Assembly: GCA_937967285.1 (NCBI GenBank)
Contig: CALBSU010000625.1
Span: 1-20,871 of the forward strand
Length of the DNA: 20,871 nt
Origin: an uncultured Acidobacteriota bacterium
GTDB lineage: Bacteria > Acidobacteriota > Blastocatellia > RBC074
Direction: 5' to 3'
Below the pieces are notes generated by a model that was given only the letters and a program-made list of their open reading frames with translations, did no database searches and was not told where the DNA came from. Shown in pieces: positions 15,093 through 20,871 of the stretch (the stretch's first letter is position 1; each line of letters starts with the position of its first letter). The translations under genes and the position numbers were made by a program.

Positions 15093-16275
15093 TCAAGCAG
15101 GGCCCCGGAGATGACCGCGTGGTTCGGGTTCAGATCGGTGACGCGACTGCATCCGCAGAGCATGACGGCGGTTCGAAGTTCGGCGATGAACTGGTCGAGG
15201 AAGGCTTCGACGGCATCCGTTCCTCCGGATGTCCAGGCGCGCAGGACCGGCAGGGCCATGCCGACCATTCTGGCGCCAAGCGCCAGCGCCTTCGCAGCCT
15301 GAAGGCCGGATCTGATACCTCCCGAAGCCATGAGATTGAGATCGAGAGCGCGCAGTTCGCAGATGCTGGCGGCAGTCGGCACGCCCCAGTCCCAGAAGGC
15401 TTCGCCGAGGCTTCTCAGCGCGCGATTCCTGAGCGTCTCGACTCCCACCCACGAGGTCCCGCCGGCGCCCGAGACGTCTATCCATCGAACTCCCGCGGCG
15501 GCCAGTCTCTCGCCGGACTCGCGCGCAAACCCGCAGCCGGTCTCCTTGACGATGATCTCGATCCCGGATTCCTTCACCAGCCGCTCGATCGTCTCGAGCG
15601 AGCCGCGAAAATCGTGATCGCCCTGCTCCTGAATGATCTCCATCGCGGTATTGAGATGGATGCACATCCCGTCGGCGCCGATAGACTCCGCCAGTTCGAC
15701 CACCTGCCGCGTCGTCAGATCCCTCGCCTGCGCGATGCCGATGTTGCCGAACAGAAGTACGCCGGGCGCCGATGAACGCACGTCGAAGGTGCTCCGCATG
15801 TCCGGATATCGGAGCATGACCCGCTGCGAACCGACCCCGAACCCGATCCCCCGGCGGTCGGCCACCGCCGCGATCTCGCGATTGAACCTGGTCACTTCCT
15901 CCGCTCCGCCGGTCATGCCGGTGATCATCAGCGGATAACGAAGGCGCCGGCCGAAGACCTCGACCCCCAGATCGATCTCGCCCAGCCGCGTCTCGCTCAA
16001 CGGCTGGTGTACCAGCTCGACATGCTCCAGCCAGGTGGTCTTCCGCCTGAACTCCACATCGCTGTGCGCGCAGAGCTCGAAGTGGCTCAGTTTACGATTG
16101 ACGATTTCTGTCGGTACGGCCATAAAATGTCATCCGATCCGCAAAACTGGAGATTTGCTCTGATCTGTTTTATAAATCCCTCTACTGTCTGCGGACATCC
16201 GGTCGAAAATAAATTTCATTATAAATCTGACCACGGAATGTACAAAATGAGGTCAAACCGTGGATAGTTCCCGTC

Positions 16276-18021
16276 ATGAAGATGAACCTGAAGATCGCCC
16301 TGCTGCTGGCATTCGCACTGACAATATTTCTGACCATCTCGTTTCGCCCGTCGCTGCTTGACGATGCGGACGCGACGCATGCGCAGGCTGCCCGCGAGAT
16401 GATCGAGCGCGGAGACTGGGTGACGCTGCACGTCAACGGCGTCAGATATCTGGAGAAAGCGCCGATGCTCTACTGGGCGGTTGCGATCTCGTTCAAGATA
16501 TTCGGCTACAACTCGTTCGCCGTCAGGTTTCCGATCGTTCTGGCGATCATTCTGCTGGGCTGGCTGGCGTGGGAGTTCGGCCGCTGGGCTTACTCAGAGC
16601 GGGCGGGTTTTTACGCGGCGGCGATTCTCGTTTCGTGCGTTGGGATGTTCCTCTTCACGCGGATCATGATCCCGGAGGCGCTGCTGACGCTCTGGTTCAC
16701 GCTGGCGCATTACTGCTTCCTGCGCGGTTTTTTCAGCGAGGAGAAGCGCTGGTATTACGGGATCTATGCAGCGATCGCGCTGGCGGTGCTGACCAAAGGG
16801 CTGATCGGGATCGTCTTCGTAGCCGGGCCGATCGGACTGTTTCTTCTGCTGAGCGGCAACCTCTTCCCGGAGCTTCGCCACCTGAAACTCGTCACCGGCA
16901 CGCTGCTCTTTCTGGCGATCGCCGCTCCGTGGCATATTCTGGCCGGAATCCGCAATGATCGTTTCTTCTGGTTCTATTTCATCAACGAACACGTATTGAG
17001 ATTTCTCGGCAAGCGCGAGCCGAAGGACTACAACAAGGTCCCCTTCGTCTTCTACTGGCTGATGCACCTGATCTGGCTCTTTCCGTGGAGCCTCGGCATT
17101 CCGCTGCTCGGCTCACAGCGGCCGGGATTGCGCGGCGATCGCCAACGGCTGATCAACCTCTACATCTGGCTGTGGGCGGGCCTGATTCTGATCTTCTTCA
17201 ACATTTCGACCAGTCAGGAGTACTACACATTCCCGGTCTACGCTCCGCTGGCGCTGCTGCTGGGGGCTGCCTTCGCGACCGCGGAGCAGCGTCCGGGCGC
17301 CGAAAAATATCTGTCCGTCGCGCAGGGGGCGATCGCGGCTGTCGGGCTGATTGCCGGCGGGCTGCTCGGATGGCTGGTCTGGAAGGCGAGAAACGTGACG
17401 CCGACCGGAGACCTCTCGGACCTGCTCGATATGGCTCCGGCCGATTCGGAACAGTACACGCTCTCGCTCGGCCATTTCTTCGACCTGACGACCGGCGCTT
17501 TCGCCGAACTGAGAGTGCCGGCGCTCGGAGCCGCGCTGACGCTCAGCATCGGTTTCAGCCTCGCCTGGTATTTCAGGCACAAACGACGCCATCTTCAGGC
17601 TTCAGGGATGATGCTTCTGGCGATGGGTCTGATGTTCGTCTGGGCGAACCTGGCGCTGCAGAAATTCGAACCGGTCCTCTCATCGCGCGCTCTGGCGGAT
17701 GTCATCGAGCGGAGATGGGAACCCGGCGCCAGAGTCGTCTTCAATGGCGAATACGAGACGGGATCCTCGATCGGTTTTTACACCGGCCGGCCGATCCACC
17801 TGCTCAACGGGAAGGTAACCGGAATGGCTTTCGGATCGACATACCCCGACGTGCCTCCGGTCTTTCTGGAAGATTCCGACCTCGAACGGCTCTGGAAAGG
17901 AACCGAGCGGGTCTTTCTGTTCAGCGAGAAGGGCAAGCTCGACAGAATCAGGGATCTCATCCCCGATGCGTCGCCGCTGGCTGAAGTCGGCGGCAAGGTA
18001 GTTCTGACCAATCGCCCCTGA
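16276..18021 (+). CDS. GT39 (ArnT/PMT-like) membrane glycosyltransferase
   Basis: This 581-aa integral membrane protein has a dozen or so hydrophobic helices. The first periplasmic loop reads LLDDADATHA followed by REMIERGDW and YLEKAPMLYW. That is the GT39/ArnT pattern in which an acidic pair near residue 29-32 takes part in catalysis and the LEKxPxxYW segment follows. Such enzymes transfer a sugar from a polyprenyl-phosphate donor to lipid A, protein or another envelope acceptor on the outer face of the inner membrane. The C-terminal 120 residues form a soluble domain. The gene converges on the GT2 gene with 9 nt between stops, and the two could act as donor maker and donor user. The acceptor is unknown. 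An alternative start is Met3. Confidence 0.88.
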   Translation: MKMNLKIALLLAFALTIFLTISFRPSLLDDADATHAQAAREMIERGDWVTLHVNGVRYLEKAPMLYWAVAISFKIFGYNSFAVRFPIVLAIILLGWLAWEFGRWAYSERAGFYAAAILVSCVGMFLFTRIMIPEALLTLWFTLAHYCFLRGFFSEEKRWYYGIYAAIALAVLTKGLIGIVFVAGPIGLFLLLSGNLFPELRHLKLVTGTLLFLAIAAPWHILAGIRNDRFFWFYFINEHVLRFLGKREPKDYNKVPFVFYWLMHLIWLFPWSLGIPLLGSQRPGLRGDRQRLINLYIWLWAGLILIFFNISTSQEYYTFPVYAPLALLLGAAFATAEQRPGAEKYLSVAQGAIAAVGLIAGGLLGWLVWKARNVTPTGDLSDLLDMAPADSEQYTLSLGHFFDLTTGAFAELRVPALGAALTLSIGFSLAWYFRHKRRHLQASGMMLLAMGLMFVWANLALQKFEPVLSSRALADVIERRWEPGARVVFNGEYETGSSIGFYTGRPIHLLNGKVTGMAFGSTYPDVPPVFLEDSDLERLWKGTERVFLFSEKGKLDRIRDLIPDASPLAEVGGKVVLTNRP

Positions 18022-18030
18022 TCGGCGCAA

Positions 18031-19020
18031 TCAGCGCGACTCGAAGGTCTCATGCGAACTGCCGCGATAGACGCGGGCGACATTATAAATGCTGCGTTTT
18101 TCCGGCGCATAGTAGAGCCGCGTCAGCAGATCTCCGATAAATCCCAGCCCCAGAAACTGTATGCCCGCCAGAAACGCGACCGCGGTGAAGAGCAGCAGCG
18201 GGCCGTTTTCGATGAAGATGTCCTCGCTGAAGTAGAGTTTCTTGAAGAGCAGCCAGCCGGCGAGGACTAGCGAAGCCGAGATCATGACTCCGCCGATTCC
18301 GCCGAAGAAGTGAAGCGGTCTGGAAAAATACCTGACCAGGAAGCGGATCGTCAGAATATCGAAGAGGACGCGAAAGGTTCGCGAGAGGCCGTAATGAGAC
18401 CGGCCGCTCGCCCTCGGCAAATCCTGAATCTTGACCTCGGTGATGAGCGCTCCCTCGATGCTGGCCATGGCCGGAAGGAACCGGTGCATCTGACCGTAGA
18501 TCGGGATGCGCTTGAGAAGATCGCTGCGATAGGCCTTGAATGTCGTCCCGAAGTCGTGGATCGGGACGCCCGAGGCCCTGGCCATCAGTCGATTGGCGAT
18601 CCTCGAAGGAAACGTGCGCAGAAAGCCGTCGCGCCTGTCCTGCCTCCATCCGCTGACCACGTCGTATCCCTTGTCGATCAGATCGAGAAACCGCGGAATA
18701 TCCTCGGGCTGGTGCTGCAGGTCGCCGTCCATGGCGATGATCACATCCCCGTCCGCCTGATCGAACCCGGCCGCGAGCGCCGCGGTCTGCCCGAAATTTC
18801 TGCGCAGCCGCAGTCCGACCACGTGCGAATCGACGCCGCAGATGCTGCGCAGCAGAGCATGCGTCTGGTCGCTGCTGCCGTCATCGACGAAGACAAGTTC
18901 ATAATCCCTGCCCATCTCCTCCATGACCCGCGTCAAACGGTCGTAGAGGACCGGCAGATTCGCTTCCTCGTTGTGAAATGGCACAACAATCGATATCCGC
19001 ATATTCATCCCAATCGACAC
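18031..19020 (-). CDS. GT2 polyprenyl-phosphate glycosyltransferase (ArnC/GtrB/DPM1-like)
   Basis: This protein of up to 329 aa has an N-terminal GT-A domain with VVPFHNEE near 12-19, VDDGSS near 45-50 and the metal-binding DGD at 98-100 followed by LQHQPEDIP. Two C-terminal transmembrane helices lie at about 238-258 and 274-297. This is the layout of enzymes that transfer a sugar from a nucleotide donor to undecaprenyl or dolichyl phosphate on the cytosolic face. The N-terminus is uncertain: GTG at 19020, ATG at 19008 and ATG at 19002 are all in frame, none with a strong Shine-Dalgarno. The last gives MRISIVVPF, the usual family start. It converges with the GT39 gene and may feed it lipid-linked sugar. 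Confidence 0.9.
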   Translation of the reverse strand: MSIGMNMRISIVVPFHNEEANLPVLYDRLTRVMEEMGRDYELVFVDDGSSDQTHALLRSICGVDSHVVGLRLRRNFGQTAALAAGFDQADGDVIIAMDGDLQHQPEDIPRFLDLIDKGYDVVSGWRQDRRDGFLRTFPSRIANRLMARASGVPIHDFGTTFKAYRSDLLKRIPIYGQMHRFLPAMASIEGALITEVKIQDLPRASGRSHYGLSRTFRVLFDILTIRFLVRYFSRPLHFFGGIGGVMISASLVLAGWLLFKKLYFSEDIFIENGPLLLFTAVAFLAGIQFLGLGFIGDLLTRLYYAPEKRSIYNVARVYRGSSHETFESR

Positions 19021-19318
19021 GGCGGCGGGCCGTGCCGGCCGAGCGCGTCAGCCTCAGCCGTGTAATCCCTTCCTGAAAGGTATGTAAACTTTTCCAATTG
19101 CAATCAATGGGATCAGGCTATAAACTCCTGAATTCAGATTATCGAACTTCCCCCTAGATAGATCAAATGCCCTGAAACGTCGGATTCATCCGGCGTCAAC
19201 TTCCTCCCGCTGCAACGGATTCCCCCTGATTTTTCGAAAAACCCGCCCCGGTTTCTCAAACAATCAAGATAATCCTGCGATATCGCCGCTCACCGCTTTG
19301 TCGCGACATGGAGGTAGT
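19021..19318. promoter_or_regulatory. Divergent 298-nt region upstream of the secreted-protein gene
   Basis: No gene is supported here. The region separates the leftward GT2 gene from the rightward secreted-protein gene. TTGCAA at 19098-19103 with TAAACT at 19121-19126 (17-nt spacing; an overlapping TATAAA lies at 19119) is the best sigma-70-like candidate for the rightward gene. It implies a leader of nearly 190 nt. A perfect palindrome TTTTTCGAAAAA lies at 19230-19241 within that leader. Neither is more than a candidate. Confidence 0.3.
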
Positions 19319-20395
19319 ATGTCTCGATACATCATTGCATTCTTTCTACTGATTCTGACTATCAGCGCGGTTCCTGAGATATCACTTCGAAGCCTGGCGC
19401 CCGGCGACGGAAGCGTCGCGGCGCAGACCGGCTGCACTCCGCCGCTGTATCAGGGCTATCCTTCGGGCTGTTCGGCGATCAACCTGAGGTGGCTGAACAA
19501 GGACCCGGTCTCGACGATCGACCATTACGACATCATCCGCGGAGGGATCACGGTCGGAACCGCGCCGGGCAGCGCGATCAGCTACACCGATCCGGTGGGA
19601 TGCGGTTTCGGAGCGACCTACACCATCAGGCAGGTCATGAAATCCGGCGCCACGTGTTCGGTCACCACACCATCGCCGGCGCCCCACACGAAGCCGTGCG
19701 ATCTGTGCACCGGCGGAGGGACGCCTCTCAATCTGGTTTCGGCGGCGTCATTCAGTTCGCCGGTCGCGCCGGGATCGATCGCCACGATCTTCGGCGGCTC
19801 GGGATCTCCGCTGACCTCGGTTACGGCCGAGGCGACATCGCTTCCGCTTCCGACCAGCCTGCAGGGGACCCAGGTGCAGGTCAACGGTACTCCGTCGCAG
19901 CTCTTCTATGTCTCGCCCAATCAGATCAATTTCATCATGCCTCAGACGGGATTCGGCGCGGTCAATGTCGTGATCACGGGATCGGGAGGCGAACGGACTG
20001 AAGGCGTGACGGTCACCGCGCCGGCGCCGGCCATCTTCACGGCCCGCAGCGACGGCAACGGCTTCGCGGCCGCCGTGGTGACCGCCGACGGCCGCACATT
20101 TCAGCGGATCTTCGACTCAGCCGGCAACGGAGTCCCCGTCAATCCGGGCAGCTCGGTCCTGCCGACCTACCTGGTCCTCTTCGGCACCGGTATCCGAAAT
20201 CAGAACAACATCCAGGTCAAGGTCGGAGGGCGGGACTGCCAGGTCATGTGGGCCGGCGCGCATCCCCAGCTTCCCGGAGTCGATCAGATCAACGCCAAAC
20301 TGCCGCCGACTCTGGCCGGTGTCGGCGAAGTGCTGATCACGGTCACCGCCGACGGCTTTCTGGCCAACTTCACGCGCATCAGAATCGGTAACTGA
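19319..20395 (+). CDS. Secreted TIGR03437-type protein with FnIII-like domain
   Basis: This 358-aa protein begins with a Sec signal peptide: short N-region, hydrophobic core YIIAFFLLILTISAV, likely cleavage after VAA near residue 35. Residues about 50-105 resemble a fibronectin type III fold (INLRW, then DHYDIIRGG, then YTIRQV) and contain Cys pairs that could form disulfides. From about 126 to the end is the TIGR03437 C-terminal domain (SAASFSSPVAPGSIATIFG, VSPNQINFIMP, then VDQINAKLP), a beta-rich module multiplied in Acidobacteriota and thought to be extracellular. I chose ATG 19319 because GGAGG at 19310-19314 precedes it. An upstream in-frame TTG at 19298 is less likely. No catalytic residues are evident; adhesion or envelope display is an inference. 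Confidence 0.88.
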   Translation: MSRYIIAFFLLILTISAVPEISLRSLAPGDGSVAAQTGCTPPLYQGYPSGCSAINLRWLNKDPVSTIDHYDIIRGGITVGTAPGSAISYTDPVGCGFGATYTIRQVMKSGATCSVTTPSPAPHTKPCDLCTGGGTPLNLVSAASFSSPVAPGSIATIFGGSGSPLTSVTAEATSLPLPTSLQGTQVQVNGTPSQLFYVSPNQINFIMPQTGFGAVNVVITGSGGERTEGVTVTAPAPAIFTARSDGNGFAAAVVTADGRTFQRIFDSAGNGVPVNPGSSVLPTYLVLFGTGIRNQNNIQVKVGGRDCQVMWAGAHPQLPGVDQINAKLPPTLAGVGEVLITVTADGFLANFTRIRIGN

Positions 20396-20397
20396 CC

Positions 20398-20437
20398 GGT
20401 GCGCACGCCCCCGGCAGTGGGTGCGCACGCCCCCGGC
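20398..20437 (+). repeat. Two direct copies of an 18-bp GC-rich repeat
   Basis: GGTGCGCACGCCCCCGGC occurs at 20398-20415 and again, identically, at 20420-20437, separated by AGTG. Each copy starts with the palindrome GTGCGCAC. The pair begins 2 nt after the stop of the secreted-protein gene, and the second copy forms part of a hairpin. It may be a dispersed intergenic repeat of this genome, which cannot be judged from one window. Confidence 0.75.
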
Positions 20438-20449
20438 GTGCGATTTATT
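20424..20449 (+). terminator. Probable terminator between convergent genes
   Basis: CGCACGCC at 20424-20431 pairs perfectly with GGCGTGCG at 20435-20442 around CCC, followed by ATTTATTC. The stem is strong and the tail moderately T-rich. It lies between the convergent stops of the secreted-protein gene and the cyclase gene, so it probably ends the rightward transcript. Confidence 0.5.
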
Positions 20450-20871
20450 CACATCCAATCAACCTCAAAGACGCGCCATTCTCCGAGATCATTTTCGAGA
20501 TGGCGCGTTCCGCGTTCCGTGAATTTCAATCCTGATCCGGCGACGAGATCCTTGACAGTGCTCGAGACGATGACCTCGCCGGTTTCGGCGAGTCCCGCCA
20601 TCCGGTCGGCTATTTCGACGGCCATGCCGCCGACTCCGTCGGGAAGAACGTCGCATTCGCCGGTGTGAAGCCCTGTCTTGAGGCTGGCTCCGAGGCGCGC
20701 GGCAACCTCGCTGATGGCGCAGGCCGCCCGGATGGCCCTCGCCGGCCCGTCGAATGTCGCCATGAGATGATTGCCCGAGACCTCGACCACGCGTCCCTTG
20801 AACAGTTCGACCTCCTTGCGGATGAACGAATGATGAACCTCGAGCAGATCGAGCCAACTGTTCTCTGAGAG
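20449..20871 (-). CDS. C-terminal part of a class III nucleotide cyclase domain (partial)
   Basis: The reading frame is open from the window edge to TGA at 20449. A GTG at 20790 is internal, because the upstream in-frame sequence (LLEVHHSFIRKEVELFKGR) is still family-like. The segment ATFDGPARAI, then LKTGLHTGE, GGMAVEIADR and GEVIVSSTVKDLVAGSG follows the adenylate/guanylate cyclase homology domain closely and ends where that domain ends, so this is the C-terminus of the protein. The motif usually written GDG before ATFDGP reads GNH here (Asn codon 20772-20770). The second metal-binding Asp is therefore replaced and catalysis may be lost. The transition-state Arg in IADR is kept. N-terminal partner domains lie outside the window. 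Confidence 0.85.
   Translation of the reverse strand, partial: LSENSWLDLLEVHHSFIRKEVELFKGRVVEVSGNHLMATFDGPARAIRAACAISEVAARLGASLKTGLHTGECDVLPDGVGGMAVEIADRMAGLAETGEVIVSSTVKDLVAGSGLKFTERGTRHLENDLGEWRVFEVDWM

Overview
This window looks like a stretch of chromosome from a high-GC bacterium, most likely an acidobacterium. The main pointer is the secreted protein at 19319-20395. Its C-terminal region matches the repeated beta-rich domain known as TIGR03437, which is strongly expanded in Acidobacteriota such as Solibacter. The hopanoid-type genes, a type 2 IPP isomerase and an NtrY/NtrX pair fit that picture but do not prove it. No tRNA, rRNA, CRISPR array, transposase or phage gene was seen.

Layout from left to right. 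Positions 1-103 hold the start of a leftward gene cut by the window edge (possibly quinolinate synthase), preceded by a nested palindrome that looks like an operator. A large orphan P-loop ATPase (929 aa, leftward) follows, divergent from a DASS/ArsB-type membrane transporter with two cytoplasmic RCK-C-like domains. Next comes a leftward operon: ntrY-like sensor kinase, ntrX-like sigma-54 activator, and a small membrane protein with a Gly/Ser-rich linker. A CPBP intramembrane protease and ATP-dependent PEP carboxykinase (pckA) run rightward.

Positions 12555-16123 carry a leftward isoprenoid/hopanoid neighbourhood: type 2 IPP isomerase (fni), a nucleoside-phosphorylase-family protein resembling HpnG, a YjbQ-family protein and the NAD-dependent reductase/epimerase hpnA. 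To the right, a GT39 glycosyltransferase and a GT2 polyprenyl-phosphate glycosyltransferase converge. GT2 enzymes of this type make lipid-linked sugars and GT39 enzymes use them, so they could act in sequence, with Fni supplying the isoprenoid precursor. The window ends with the TIGR03437 protein and the C-terminal part of a class III nucleotide cyclase domain.

The most unusual non-coding structures are two hairpin-forming elements at 12422-12569 and 14124-14241. Each is built from inverted arrays of the heptamer GTAGAAA around a roughly 50-nt unrelated loop, and together they bracket the yjbQ-hpnA pair. The first fills the whole gap between the convergent genes pckA and hpnA and encodes the last four residues and stop codon of hpnA. 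Other points worth a second look are a strong terminator 13 nt before the hpnA start, a Gln-to-Met change at a catalytic position of Fni, and loss of a metal-binding Asp in the cyclase fragment. No complete new defence or mobile system is evident.
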